64,000 nt of DNA from Conchocele bisecta (Eukaryota > Mollusca > Bivalvia > Lucinida > Thyasiridae). Shown here in pieces: positions 1 to 11,826 of the stretch. The translations under genes and the position numbers were made by a program. The notes under the pieces are model-generated. The model ran no database searches and was not told where the DNA came from. It saw nothing but the letters and a program-made list of their open reading frames with translations. Every line of letters starts with the position of its first letter. Position 1 is the first letter of the stretch. The stretch covers positions 82,020,447-82,084,446 of the forward strand of contig CM055265.1 of assembly GCA_029237695.1 (NCBI GenBank), in the 5' to 3' direction.

Positions 1-324
1 TCATAATCAAGGGGTACCCACCACATATCACTATCCAACATGTTACTTTTTTTTTTAACTTCACCCATTTTTTCCGCGCAGTCGACTTAGCCATTTTCAA
101 TGTTAAGTTTTCGCGTTTACAATGTTAAGTTTTCGTGTTTAAGTCCATTTCTTTGGTACTGTACCACCTAGGACCACCAAACTTTCACAGCTTCATAACC
201 AAGGGGTGCCTACCACATACAACTATCCAACATGTGACCATTTTTTTACGTAATTGACTTAGCCATTTTCAACGTTAACTTTTTAACATACGTCTGGTTA
301 GAGATTTGTGGTTAAACTTTTTCG
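1..324. other. Gene-free leader, diverged repeat sequence
   Basis: No coding signal. Two diverged copies of one phrase (accaccaaactttcacagc, then caaggggtgcctaccacat, with an earlier match near position 9) suggest old tandem repeat units like those that follow. Nothing else is supported. Confidence 0.4.
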
Positions 325-1320
325 TTATACTATATCTCTGCAACTGCTTCGCCCATTACCTTGAAACTTCACATGGGTGTTTATCATCATCCATATTTTC
401 ATTCTAACCCCCAACCGTGCGGCCCCTGTGCCCAATGTCAAGGTCAAATTACTTTGAATTTTTTTGTTAAAGTTTTTTCGTGTACTATATCTCTGCAACT
501 GCTTCACCCAATACCTTGATACTTCACATGGGTGTTTATCATCATTGTCGCACCTGCTTGCGGAAAGCGCGATCCTGTGCCCAATGTCAAGGTCAAATTA
601 CTTTGAATTTTTTTGTTAAAGTTTTTCGTGTACTATATCTCTGCAACTGCTTCACCCAATACCTTGATACTTCACATGGGTGTTTATCATCATTGTCGCA
701 CCTGCTTGCGGAAAGCGCGATCCTGTGCCCAATGTCAAGGTCAAATTACTTTGAATTTTGTTATTAAAGTTTTTTCGTGTACTATATCTCTGCAACTGCT
801 TCACCCAATACCTTGATACTTCACATGGGTGTTTATCATCATTGTCGCACCTGCTTGCGGAAAGCGCGATCCTGTGCCCAATGTCAAGGTCAAATAAATT
901 ACTTTGAATTTTTTTGTTAAAGTTTTTTCGTGTACTATATCTCTGCAACTGCTTCACCCAATACCTTGATACTTCACATGGGTGTTTATCATCATTGTCG
1001 CACCTGCTTGCGGAAAGCGCGATCCTGTGCCCTATGTCAAGGTCAAATTACTTTGAATTTTTTTGTTAAATTTTGTTCGTGTACTATATCTCTGCAACTG
1101 CTTCACCCAATACCTTGATACTTCACATGCGTGTTTATCATCATTGTCGCACCTGCTTGCGTGAAGCGCGATCCTGTGCCCTATGTCAAGTTCAAATTAC
1201 TTTGAATTTTTTTGTTAAAGTTTTTTCGTGTACTATATCTCTGCAACTGCTTCACCCAATACCTTGATACTTCACATGGGTGTTTATCATCATTGTCCCA
1301 CCTGCTTGCGGAAAGCTCGA
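325..1320 (+). repeat. Satellite array 1, ~149-bp unit, about 6.5 copies
   Basis: The phrase gtactatatctctgcaactg recurs at about 482, 630, 779, 932, 1081 and 1230, a period of 148-153 bp. A more diverged first copy lies near 330. Units are nearly identical, so the array is young or homogenised. Most units carry TCAAGGTCA. Short open frames on both strands are products of the repeat and are not genes. Confidence 0.9.
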
Positions 1321-1335
1321 TATCGTCGGCATTTT

Positions 1336-1392
1336 GGCATACGTCCGTCCGTTCGTCCGTCCGTCCGTCCATACGTCCGAGTGTCCGGTTAA
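1336..1392 (+). repeat. CGTC/GTCC microsatellite at the end of satellite array 1
   Basis: A run of about twelve imperfect CGTC units directly follows the last satellite unit. The same tetranucleotide runs close other repeats in this window (1708-1735, 3026-3056, 3190-3206, 14132-14160, 48130-48150), so it is a recurring part of these elements. Confidence 0.85.
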
Positions 1393-1760
1393 AGTTTTTT
1401 CGTTAAAATTTTTCCATCTACTATATCTATTTTTGTAGTGTCCATGCCTCGCCCCAAGGCGCGACATGCAGGCCACGGCCATCTAGTCTACAAAAAGTGG
1501 GTATAATTATGTTATCCAAGTGTCCATGCTTGGAAAAAACCTGACCTTCGTGGCTTTGCCTCGTTTCTTGTTTAACTCTAAGTTCGGATATGTCAATCTA
1601 TTTTGCTCAGTCAGATCGACTTCGAGACAACAAAAATTACCTGTACTTTGTTGTATGTAGTCATCCATATTTAGGGCCCTGCCGAGAATCGGCCCTATAG
1701 GTTTCACCCTGTCCGTCCGTCCATCTGTCTGTCCGTTTATTGTATCCCCCGGACTCCGTC
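1393..1760. other. Gene-free spacer with satellite-like fragments
   Basis: Contains further fragments of the ...aagtttttccatctactatat... type and a second CGTC-like run near 1710-1735. No gene, promoter or RNA was recognised. Confidence 0.4.
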
Positions 1761-1761
1761 G

Positions 1762-2280
1762 GGGGATACTATGGATTTGACAGCAGGCCGTGTCCGCGTC
1801 CGCGTCCGCCGCAGACACTTCTTGTCCGGAGCATAACTCGAACACCCTTTGGAATATTTTCATGAAACTTCACACATGCATAGACCACGACCCGAAGGTG
1901 TGTCGCGCACAAGAATGACAACTCTTGCATAGCTAATTTTTTAGTTATCTCCCTTTTTTGTTTCGCGCACTGATTGACCATAACTCGACCACCCTTTGGA
2001 ATATTTTTATGAAACTTCACACATTCAATTAGACCACGAACCGAAGGTGTGTCGTGCACAAGAATGACAACTCTTGCATAGCTAATTTTTTAGTTATCTC
2101 CCTTTTTTGTTTTCGCGCACTGATTTCCTGTCCGGAGCATAACTCGACCACCCTTTGGAATATTTTCATGAAACTTCACACATGCATAGACCACGACCCG
2201 GAGGTGTGTCGCGCACAATAATGACAACTCTTGCGTAGCTAATTTTTGAGTTATCTCCCTTTTTTGTTTTGCGCACTCTA
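1762..2280 (+). repeat. Satellite array 2, ~150-160-bp unit, about 3 copies
   Basis: The phrase accctttggaatattttcat, or a close variant, recurs at about 1843, 1989 and 2150, each time followed by cttcacacatgcatagacca and then gttatctccctttttt. The same family reappears at 4325-4625. Confidence 0.85.
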
Positions 2281-2424
2281 CAAACTGGACAATAATGCAT
2301 GAAGACCCGTTTTCTCGTCTGCTCTGTACACCTTTTCTCGTGTGCTCTGTACACCTTACCTGTAGAGAGAACAATAGAGACTGGGAAAACCATTCACCTG
2401 TGCATGTGCTAGCATGTGCAAATG

Positions 2425-2470
2425 TCCAGTCTTGACCAGTCTTGACCAGTCTTGACCACTCTGACCACAG
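2425..2470 (+). repeat. Short tandem repeat, ~10-bp unit
   Basis: About four head-to-tail copies of CAGTCTTGAC (the last diverged) lie next to the diverged spacer that follows satellite array 2. Confidence 0.8.
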
Positions 2471-2750
2471 GTAATTTATACAGGTAAATTACTACATTGG
2501 ATATTACATTTCCGTAAACTGTGTTGAAAATATTGTGGCATTATGTGGACCTGTGCAGATATATGTAGATAAATATAGGACTATTAACAAAAAATTCTGG
2601 GCTCCAGTAGCAAGCATTATTATTTTTAATTTTTAAACTTTTTTTTCCATTTTTTTTTCTTCATTTTTTTTTCTCAAATTCTTTTTAAATGTTTGTCTAG
2701 TAGCATAAGGTCGTAATTGCTATATACAGACTATTATCATATAATAAAAC
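2471..2750. other. AT-rich spacer
   Basis: Low-complexity T-rich DNA around 2625-2695. No gene recognised. Confidence 0.4.
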
Positions 2751-2751
2751 A

Positions 2752-2818
2752 ATTATTGACTAGTGAGCCATAGAATATAATCTGATATTCCATGGCTCAC
2801 TAGTCAATAATTGTATAA
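2752..2818. repeat. Palindrome, ~30-bp arms
   Basis: Arms of the form caattattgactagtgagcc and ggctcactagtcaataattg face each other across a short loop. The flank at ~2697 shares the tctagtagcataaggtcgta phrase with the palindrome at 15521-15598. Confidence 0.8.
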
Positions 2819-2929
2819 TATGTTCGGGCCAGTGAAAATTGCTTTCGGGCCCAGGCTCGAGGTCAAGGCGGGACAAGGCGAGGCATTTGATTCTGCGGAA
2901 TTCTTGTTTACTTATCTCCCTTTGTTGGT

Positions 2930-3206
2930 TCATGCTCTGATTTCTTATCCAGAGCATAGCTCGAACACCCTTTGGAATATTTTTATGCCCCACCACGATA
3001 GTGGAGGGGGCATTTAGTGTTACCCTTGTCCGTCCGTCCGTCCGTCCGTCCGCACACACGAATGGGTACTTGTTGTAAGCGTACGGGAATCTTATTGGGT
3101 AGGGTTAGGATAGTGTTGGGTACTCTTGTTGGGTATTTTTATAGAGTAAAAACCCAACAAGTATTCATTCGTAGGAACGTGCGTCCCGTCCTCCCGTCCG
3201 TCCGTC
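2930..3206 (+). repeat. Satellite-2 fragment plus element end with CCACC...GGTGG hairpin and TCCG runs
   Basis: A satellite-2 fragment (2950-2980) runs into the hairpin gccccaccacgatagtgg, then agggggcat and a TCCG run (3026-3056). A second TCCG run lies at 3190-3206. The same hairpin and tetranucleotide run occur reversed at 14130-14206, so this is one end of a dispersed element (family L). Confidence 0.65.
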
Positions 3207-4245
3207 ACAAAACTTTAACACTCGGGTAAATGTCTCATAATTTCTTCATCCTTCGACCGATCTGCTTCATATTTCATATACACATTGCTCTGATGGTTCA
3301 CTACCGCCCTGTGTCAAATCCACGTTAGTCCTGCCCCCGCCAAGCCCAGGGTCAAGGTCACATACTTGGTGCTTCAAAAACTTTAACACTCGGGTTAATA
3401 TCTTATAATTTCTGTTTTCTTTCACGGATCAGCTTCATATTTCATATACACATTGCTCTAATGGTCCTCTACCGCCCTGTGCCAAATCCACGTTCGTCCT
3501 ACCCCCGCCAAGCCCAGGGTCAAGGTTACATACTTGGTGCTTCAAAAACTTTAACGCTCGGGTAAATATCTTATAATTTCTGTTTTCTTTCACTGATCAG
3601 CTTCATATTTCATATACGCATTGCTCTAATGGTCCTCTACCGTCCTGTGCCAAATCCACGTTCGTCCTGCCCTCGCCAAGCCCAGGGTCAAGGTCACATA
3701 CTTAGTGCTTCAAAAACTTTAACGCTCGGTGTAAATATCTTATAATTTCCGTTTTCTTTCATGGATCATCTTCATATTTCATATACGCATTGCTCTAATG
3801 ATCCTATACCGCCCTGTGCCAAATCCACGTTCGTCCTGCCCCCGCCAAGCCCAGGGTCAAGGTCACATACTTGGTGCTTCAAAAACTTTAACGCTCAGGT
3901 AAATATCTTATAATTTTTCTTTCCATTCACGGATCAACTTCATATTTCATATACGCATTGCTCTAATGGTCCTCTACCGCCCTGTGCCAAATCCACGTTC
4001 GTCCTGCCCCCGCCAAGCTCAGGGTTAACATCACATACTTAATGCTTCAAAAACTTTAACGCTTAGGTAAATATCTTATAATTTCTGTTTTCTTTCACGG
4101 ATCAGCTTCATATTTCATATATGCATTGTTCTACTGGTCCTCTACCGCCCTGTGTCAAATCCACGTTCGTCCTGCCCCCGCCAAGCCCAGGGTCAAGGTC
4201 ACATACTTGGTGCTTCAAAAACTTTAACGCTCAGGTAAAAGAAAA
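3207..4245 (+). repeat. Satellite array 3, ~169-bp unit, about 6 copies
   Basis: aactttaac recurs at about 3211, 3379, 3548, 3717, 3887, 4056 and 4224 (period 168-170 bp). Most units end with cccagggtcaaggtcacata, which holds a GGGTCA-AGGTCA pair and the extended site TCAAGGTCA. Units are about 90% alike by eye. Not coding. Confidence 0.92.
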
Positions 4246-4319
4246 TTTTGACTTGGAATTTGGCCTCATTTATTATCAAAGCAATATGTGGGACATCCGT
4301 GTTCTATGAACACATTTTC

Positions 4320-4625
4320 TAGTTTATTAAACTTCACACATGCATAGAAGACGACCCAAAGGTGTGTCGCACGTAAGAATGACAACTCTTGCGTCGTTAA
4401 TTTCTTAGTTATCTCCCTTTGTTGTTTTGTGCACTGATTTCGTGTCCGGAGCATAACTCGAACACCCTTTGGAATATTTTCATGAAACTTCACACATGCA
4501 TAGACCATGACCCTAAAGGTGTCACGCAAGAATGACAACTCTTGCATCACTAATTTTTTAGTTATCTCCCTTTGTTTTTCCGTCACTGATTTTGTCTCCG
4601 GAGCATAACTCGAACACCCTTTTTT
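4320..4625 (+). repeat. Satellite 2 family, two more copies
   Basis: Same phrases as at 1762-2280 (cttcacacatgcatagaa, acaactcttgc, gttatctccctttgtt, gcataactcgaacaccctt). The block is separated from the first by satellite 3, so satellite 2 brackets satellite 3. Confidence 0.85.
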
Positions 4626-5124
4626 CAAACTACTTGTGTATCTGGGGAGGGGGATACACATGCGCTTGTCGACAAGCGTCCATTTCTAGTTTTTTGAAAG
4701 TTTTTGTAAGAGTTTCTCAAATCGCCTATAATTTCTGTTTGCCTTCTGCTAATATCTTCATATTGCACACATGCATTATTTAGTAATGATACATCCTTCC
4801 ACATTAATACAATTACCCTCGCTACTGATCGTAAGTCTGTCTGTCTGTCTGTCTCTTTATTTTTTTGAAAGTTTTTGTACGAGTTTCTCAAATAAGGGCT
4901 CTAACTACATTTTCTAGTTTCATTCTGTACTTCATTCATATGGCCCCCATGCCCAAGGTCAAATGACATGGACTTCTGCTTTATGACAGATGCAGAATTA
5001 CATTAAATATTTTATATAGCAGGCTGCTATACTTTTATGAAGACCAATCTACGCTGATGTCCGTTGGGCTATTGTACTGTTTTATATGTTTGACTAGCAA
5101 TTGTTTGATTGGAATTGCACACCT
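4626..5124. other. Gene-free spacer with related repeat fragments
   Basis: Two copies of gaaagtttttgtaagagttt (4697 and 4867) and a CTGT microsatellite (4834-4854). No gene seen. Confidence 0.4.
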
Positions 5125-5318
5125 GGGGGCCGTTTCACTAAACTTTGTACGACTAACATGTTCGTAAGTGCAAATTTAGGAAAGTCTGGAAATTTCAATT
5201 GATGGATTTACATTTATTGTATGCTCAAGAAAACATTGTTAATGTGAAATTCACAGACTATCATAAGTTTGCACATACAAACATTTTAGTCGTAAAAAGT
5301 TTAGTATAACGGCCCCCT
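5125..5318. repeat. MITE family A, copy A1
   Basis: Terminal inverted repeats start ggggccgtttcactaaact and continue with tacgactaa...gttcgtaagtgcaaat. The centre holds the gattTACATTTATTgtatgctca core. Non-coding. Confidence 0.85.
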
Positions 5319-6752
5319 GTGAATGTACTAAGGGAAATTGACAAAGATGTTATGTTAGCTCTGACAACCGATGATTGCAAATAAGCAGGGAATGTATTTA
5401 TTGAACTGTACATAACATATGTACCGGTAGATAACATATGGTAGCCAGAGTCAACTGCGTGAACGTGTAAAGTAAATGCATTAAATCTTCGCACTAAATG
5501 TTTCATACAAAATTTAGTGAAGCATGTTTCTAATTAAATATCATTGAGTACAGATGGTGAGGAGATTGGGATTGTGATATACACAAGTTTAGGCAGTGTG
5601 TTTTCACGAGGTGTTGTGTATAATGCGCATTTACAACAGTGGAATACAATATGTACACTATATTGACATTTCCTGACGGCTCGTTCAATTTTGAAATAAT
5701 TTTTGAAAAAGCTTGTCTCGTGTTGATTCAAGATCAATGTGTCCAGGATGGTCTCACCTACATTTAATAGTGGCAAGTGAGACATAGTGGTAACAATTCC
5801 GGTGGCAATCACAGTGGGCGTCAACAGTTTTGAACGTCCAAATTTGTAATATCTCGTGATCCATTAGTCGGATCATTACCAAACTTCATCAATAGCTTTC
5901 TCATATTAATGGCCATCCACTCGGTGTCATTGGGGTGCCTTGACCTTCGTGTACGAGACACTCTCCGGTGATCACCTTGTTTACCAAATTGTACCCACAT
6001 AGGACTTCATATAATGTATTATTATGATGTCAGTTTAGGTTGAATCTATTCTGGTGGCATACGGTGTTTGAACCGTGTCCATCCGTGGCTCAGATTAAGA
6101 AGCTTGCTGGAGTTTCTCAATTCTGTCATAATTTCTCTTCATGTATCCCTTTGAAGGATTAACTTAAACAACTTCAATACGTCATACTAGTGCACAAATG
6201 ACACACATGATTAAATAGAGCATCTCAAATGAGTTTCCATTTGATATGATATTTATGAAACGAGTCGCGCACAATTTATGCACCGAGCCACTGGTGAGAT
6301 TCTGTTGAGATTCACATGACTTCACCCTCCAAAGAGCAGCCAATGTGGAGATATCCAATACGCTTCAATGACGCGATTGACTATTTTCGCATCTAGTTAA
6401 AAATCTCCACAGAGAAAATAGTTTTAATCCCTGCAAGAAAATTACTATAAATATGGCATATAATAGGTTCCTGTTCTTTGTAAACAATTCATTTTATGAA
6501 ACAGGAGCACATTCAAATTATTTCAGTGATTTTAACGAGTCACTGATGCTTCTAATGACGTTTCAACATCATTGCGTTATCGCTCCAATACGGATGTCAT
6601 TTCGAATGTCTCCATTTTGTTCGTTTGGCATCACGTTAGCGCATAATACGAATACGTAAGTAGGGTCATGCGGCTAGCCAATAAAATTTGCTTCAGGTGT
6701 TATTACACGTGTGTCCTATCACATTTATGATATTGGTTACAGCACGTCATAA
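5319..6752. other. 1.4-kb stretch with no recognised gene
   Basis: Short open frames occur on both strands, but none shows a known domain, splice phasing or codon pattern I would defend. Sequence is AT-rich and otherwise unremarkable. Confidence 0.4.
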
Positions 6753-7075
6753 TACGGAGCCCCGCATGAAATAACACTTTGTTCCCTCAATTTAACAATT
6801 CGTTCCCACGATATAACAATTCCTTCCCACGATATAACAATTCGTTCCCTCGAATTGACAATTTGTTCCCTCAATTTAACAATTCGTTCCCAAGAAATAA
6901 CAATTTGTTCCCGTGGCAATTCGTTCCCATGAATTAACAATTTGTTCCCTCAATTTAACAATTCGTTCCCACAAAATAACTGTGGGAACAAATTGTTATT
7001 TCATGGGAACAAATTATTAATTTGTGGGAACAAATTAATAAAAAAAACAATTCTACATCCCCTGCGGGGCTCCGT
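6753..7075. mobile_element. Foldback element family E, copy E1
   Basis: Ends are tacggagccccgca and tgcggggctccgta. The arms are built from imperfect ~21-bp units (cgttcccacgaaataacaat and variants), giving two repetitive arms in opposite orientation. Copies E2 and E3 are at 20665 and 43435. Confidence 0.88.
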
Positions 7076-7375
7076 ATCATAACAAGGTTTTTATTAACAA
7101 GGTGTTAATTAATATTTCAGTACATCGTACTTGCGGACAAGTGCCACACATCCATGTTGCCCTTAATACGACCTTTACATTTTGAACTCCACAACTTTGA
7201 TAATGGACACCTTTTGGTTAATTAAGTTGGACAGAGTTTGTCCACTCAGCCACCGGCGGCATTTGTGTCCCGACAGGCCACATTTTCTTGTTTTACTTAA
7301 CTTACCATGCCCCAATGAGCATTGTGACCATCGACACTCTTGTTCATCTGAGGCCCGTTTCACTAAATTTAGTGG

Positions 7376-7768
7376 GTGGCAGGTGGGAGCATGTGATGGG
7401 TAATTTAACGATCGGGGTTCATCCTTACCGGAATCCCGACTGGAGACCTGGTTTGGCCCTCGCATACGTCTTTGGCATTTTGTATGTGACAGTTGAATCT
7501 GGTTATACCCCTTATAAGAGTAATCCTACCGGTATTACTTTTAAATAGGGGAAGGGGCCAAGTGACTTTGGTGCGGTATGGACCTGGCACCAGGTCAGGT
7601 TATTCTAATTTCAGGGCTGAATATGTTGTATCTCGATGTAAATATTCCGTTCTGATTTTGGGATTTTCCCCCCAATGCAGCAGGTTAAAACGGGATCGAA
7701 CCTGTTTGCCCGGCCTTACATGACCTTAGCTGTTGATAGGCCGTTAAACACCAACAAACAAAACAAAC
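7376..7768 (+). repeat. Dispersed repeat family J, copy J1
   Basis: Shares tggtttggccctcgcatacg, cctggcaccaggtcaggtta and gttgataggccgttaaacac with copies at 8505-8975, 9160-9600, 13615-14400, 16585 and 46204. Ends in an acaaacaaaacaaacaaa tail, so a retroposed (SINE-like) origin is possible. No Pol III boxes were recognised. Confidence 0.75.
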
Positions 7769-7771
7769 AAA

Positions 7772-7949
7772 TTCACTAAATTTCGTACGACTAAAATGTT
7801 CGTAAGTGCAAATTTAGGATCGTCTGGAAATTTCAATTGATATATTTACATTTATTGAGCATAGGCTGCTGCCTATGCTCAATAAATGTAAATCCTAATT
7901 TTGCACTTACAAACATTTTAGTCGTACAAAGTTTAGTAGAACGGCCCCA
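7772..7949. repeat. MITE family A, copy A2 (left end lost)
   Basis: Begins inside the left terminal repeat (attcactaaatttcgtacga), directly after the J1 tail, and keeps a complete right end (tagtagaacggccccag). Its core is the palindrome tgagcataggctgctgccta. Confidence 0.85.
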
Positions 7950-8504
7950 GTTCAGATAGTGGAACATCAATGTTTATTATAAATCGAGACAGTTCCATGT
8001 ACGTGATTGGCCAGATGCACGACACGTGATTTCAAATAAAAACTGATATTGACCTGAGAAAAGTATATCGACTAGTTATATTGACCTAGGGGCGGGGCTT
8101 CCGATCATAAACGTGCAAAATTTCTAAGGGCCAAACTGATTCGTGACGTATGAAACATTTCAAGCAATCACATTTCGTGTTACAAACAACCAGCTTTTTC
8201 ATCAACCAAAATAGCGACTGGATGATTTCCAAACATTTCGGAACTGGATAAAGATAAACTTATTTAAAAGGCTGAGAGCGATAATACTAAAACAGCACTG
8301 GGGTTAAAGTTGTTAAAGAGTAGTTGAGCATATGTAGTGACCAGTTATTTAATTCAAATATTTGTATTGAGCATGTTGATTATTTGTTTCATGATTGTGT
8401 TGTTTATATTTGGAAACATGAGGTAAAAACCAAATCTATGGATTCTTCATTAGCAGAACCAAGGAGTGGTTGGTAATAGATTTGTTTTCAGATGAAAATA
8501 GTCT
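7950..8504. other. Gene-free spacer
   Basis: Nothing recognised in about 550 bp apart from AT-rich sequence. Confidence 0.35.
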
Positions 8505-8975
8505 GTTCTAATTTTGGGATTTTCCCAATTCTGCAGTTTAAATACAGGATCGAACCCGTTGGCCCGACCTTAACGGACCTTAGCTGTTGATAGGCCGTTA
8601 AACACCATATATTGTGGTTATGGGATCATGTTTGTTTGTTTTTATATTGGTGTTTAACGGCCTATCAACAGCTAAGGTCATGTAAGGCCGGGCAAACGTG
8701 TTCAATCCCATTTTAACCTGCTGCATTGGGGGGAAAATCCCAAAAACGGAATATTTACATATAATATATTCAGCCCTGAAATTAGAATAACCTGACCTGG
8801 TGCCAGGTCCATGCCACATCACAATCACTTGGCCCCTTCCCCTCAAATAGGATTACGAATAATCGTAATACTCACATAAGGGGTATAACCAGATTGAACT
8901 GTCACATACAAAATGCCAAAGACGTATGTGAGGGCCAAACCAGGTCTCCAGTCAGAATTCCGGTAAGGATGAACA
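8505..8975. repeat. Family J, two copies in head-to-head orientation
   Basis: A partial copy (~8505-8608, + orientation) faces a long copy (~8630-8975, - orientation). gttgataggccgttaaacac and ggtgtttaacggcctatcaa are mirror images at the junction. Confidence 0.8.
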
Positions 8976-9159
8976 TGGGATCATGTACATATTTGTGATA
9001 TACATTCATCATATTCTATGATGTTAACCTTTTCATGCTGAGGATATGCCATTAGGCCCCTATGCTTGCGGAAAATCCTAAATATTTTCCTTCTATGTGC
9101 TCAGAAGTATATGTCGCGACCACCATTTGAACCGTCAAGGACGGTTCAAATGAGTGGTC

Positions 9160-9600
9160 AGTTTGTTTGTTTGTTTCTTGAGGTTTAACGGCCTATCAAC
9201 AGCTAAGGTCATTTAAGGCCGGGTCAATGGGTTTAGTACTAAATCCCATATATTACCTGTTCACGTACATGTACATGTTCAAGTACATGTACAAATGGGG
9301 GGAAAATCCCAAAATCAGAACTGAATATTTACAATAAAAAAAATAACTATATATTCAGCCGTGAAATCAGAATAATCCTGATCTGATGCCAGGTCCTCGC
9401 CACACCAGAATCACTTGGCGCCCTTCCAAAAGCTGTAGGATCAGTAATAATCTTACTACTTTTATAATGGTCAATAACCCAATTAAACTCCCAGGTAACA
9501 AAAGTGCCAAAGATAAAAACGTACCGGAGGGCCAGACCAGGCAAATCGTGATTCATATAAGGAGGAACCCCACTGTTAATTTACGCCATCATGTTCACCC
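9160..9600 (-). repeat. Family J, long diverged copy
   Basis: Starts gtttgtttgtttcttgag then taacggcctatcaacagcta. Carries a local acatgtacatgtt-type tandem run at 9255-9295 not present in other copies. Confidence 0.75.
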
Positions 9601-9930
9601 GACCAACCACCCATAAATGAGTGGTCAGAACATAAACTTTCATTGAGAAATAACAAAATAAAATATTTAATAAATTTCATACCCGTAAAGGTGTATACCG
9701 CATGTAATTGGTTAAGCATGGGAGTGAATATTGGAGCATGATGTCAGCAATTTGCAAACTGTGCACAAGGACGTATATATGTTAAAAGAACAGAAGAAAT
9801 TTAAATATTTATTCCTGCATGAATATATATTACACATGAATTGAACATCAAGTTTGTTGTAAATTCCAACCACCAACTTACCAAAGACCTTACAATATTT
9901 GCAACAAGTGTAATTCAAGGGCTCAGCTGC
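9601..9930. other. Gene-free AT-rich spacer
   Basis: No supported feature. Confidence 0.35.
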
Positions 9931-9937
9931 TCAAAAC

Positions 9938-10192
9938 AGGGCCCGGTTGCTCAATACCTCTGTTAGATTAACAGACTGTTTAATCCTTAGCAATGCTAAG
10001 GATTTAACAGTCTGTTAAGCTAACAGAAGCTTTGAGCAACCGGGCCCAGACCGTTAAATCATTAACACTGTTAGGTTAACAGACTGTTAGATCCTTAACA
10101 CTGTCAGCTTAACTAACTGTTAAATCCTTAACAATGTTTAGGATTTAACAGGAAGTTAAGCTAACAGAGATTTTGAGCAACTGGGCCCAGAT
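9938..10192. repeat. Palindromic MITE with GGGCCCGGTTGCTCAA ends, two adjacent copies
   Basis: The first unit (9938-10047) folds on itself around tccttagcaatgctaaggat and ends ttgagcaaccgggccc. A second, more diverged unit ends tgagcaactgggcccag near 10192. Arms are rich in TTAACAG repeats. Confidence 0.8.
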
Positions 10193-10204
10193 TAACATTC
10201 AGGT

Positions 10205-10535
10205 ATACCAGCAGCCAATTTCATCAAAATTGCTAAGTACACTTATCAACCTAAGTATACCTTGGGTGAGTAATTTTTTATTTGTACTGTAATGCATTAT
10301 TTCATATAGAACGAACAACTGTTTATAGTTGTATTTATTACGTTATCACAGACATTTTTGGAGTTAGAAAATATTTCATTTCATTAAATAAAAAAATCAT
10401 TTGTTTTCGCATGAATTGAAAAGTACACTTAGCAAGATAAGTGTGCTGAGCGATTTTGTTGAAATCGGCTACAGAACAGTAGCCACAGACGGTGCTGGCC
10501 ATGATTAGACGGTGTGCTAGCCATTTCATCTGGAA
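10205..10535. repeat. MITE family B, diverged copy B7
   Basis: Shares ctgtaatgcattatttcata, tatttattacgttatcacag and the terminal gaaatcggctac with family B, but lacks the perfect central palindrome. Probably an old member. Confidence 0.6.
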
Positions 10536-10663
10536 CTACATTGCTGAAAAATTGTTACCGATTGAGATGATGAACCCTTTCACCCCTAAGTAACTGGAAT
10601 GGATTTTGATATATTAATTTTCCAACCAATCCACTCGTCACAAAATGATTTTCAGACTAGGCA

Positions 10664-10740
10664 ATTAATTTTCATACTTTTTAGAAAAAACACCTGATTT
10701 ATAATCAGGTGTGTTTTTTCTAAAAAGTATGAAAATTAAT
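10664..10740. repeat. Near-perfect palindrome inside H1
   Basis: Arms attaattttcatacttttta / taaaaagtatgaaaattaat, with gaaaaaacacctgattt and its complement next to a minimal loop. Confidence 0.9.
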
Positions 10741-10828
10741 TGCAAAAAGTGCAGATCCTGATGAGATGGCTCGTCACGAACCGGCTCATCTGGATCTACA
10801 CTTTTTGCCAATACCACTATACAGGTCT

Positions 10829-11049
10829 GGGGCTCGTTTCACTAAACTTCGTAAGACTAAAATGTTTGTAAGTGCGAAATTATGATAGTCTGTAAATTTC
10901 ACATTAACAATGCTTTCTTGTAAACAATTATTGGATTTACATTTACTGAGCATATGCAACTTATGCTCAATACATGTAAATCAATCACTTGAAATTTTCG
11001 GACTAACCTAAATTTGCACTTACGAACATTTTAGTCGTACAAAGTTTTG
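10829..11049. repeat. MITE family A, copy A3 (right end truncated)
   Basis: Left end ggggctcgtttcactaaact is complete. The right end stops at gtcgtacaaagttt where H1 sequence resumes. Confidence 0.85.
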
Positions 11050-11278
11050 AAAGGGTTATCTATAAGGTCAATTATGGAATATAGATCACTAAATAGAAAT
11101 GTGATCTGCTACAATTTATACTGCAGAATGGCTAGAATGTTCAATGGTCGTAAGGTAAGTTTTATTTGTAAGTGGCCTATGTTTGTGATAAAAATAGAAA
11201 ATACTGTCAGTAAGTGTTTATCATCACAACAAACTGCATCAATTAATAAATGCATGAGCAACGATGGGACCTAATTTG

Positions 11279-11513
11279 TTGCTATGACTGGAGAAATGGG
11301 GCTTATGGCCAATGAAACCCGTGTAGACCAGGCCAGCCTGTATATCTGTGCAGTCAGATCAGGGTCTGCCATATTCGCCAATCAGTCAGTGAAGCGGAAG
11401 TCTTGGTACTAACAAACAGTAAGGATCACTGTCGGGTTGTGTGTCTGCACTAGAAGACTAGGAGCTAGTATGGCCACAGATAACATAAGCCCCATTTCTC
11501 CAGTCACAGCCAC
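11279..11513. repeat. MITE family G, copy G1
   Basis: Inverted ends tatgactggagaaatggggc and gccccatttctccagtcaca. The body holds gtgtagaccaggccagcctg-type inverted segments and gcttctaac-type phrases shared with other G copies. Confidence 0.85.
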
Positions 11514-11826
11514 ATGTATAAGCACACAATTATACTATCACCAACTAACGAACAACTGGAACATTGTAAAACAAAATATAAACAACCACATATCCACCAA
11601 CACCCACTGGTGAATGACAAACTTGGAGTTTTACGTCTGTCCAACAACAAGGTCATATACATACGAGACAGCTATATGACGTTGTATCTTCAGACATTTG
11701 CGTAATTTCATTAACAGTCATCACCAAAACTATTTGACCATGCATAATCGTACTGTAAATGTACGACTGTAAGATGTAAATGTCGCAAGGTCCATTTTCT
11801 CGACTGGCAGCCCATATGTATGAGCT
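11514..11826. other. Gene-free spacer
   Basis: Small open frames without recognisable content; no feature supported. Confidence 0.35.

Larger units (their letters stand above)
10571..11058. repeat. MITE family H, copy H1, carrying two insertions
   Basis: Outer ends are gaaccctttcacccctaag and tgaaagggtta. The body holds gcagatcctgatgaga and ggctcatctggatctacac. A perfect palindrome (10664-10740) and MITE A3 (10829-11049) sit inside it. Confidence 0.75.

Noticed and set aside
480..1406. Overlapping 60-100-codon open frames on both strands
   Set aside because: They follow the 149-bp satellite period and repeat the same peptide; they are by-products of the array.
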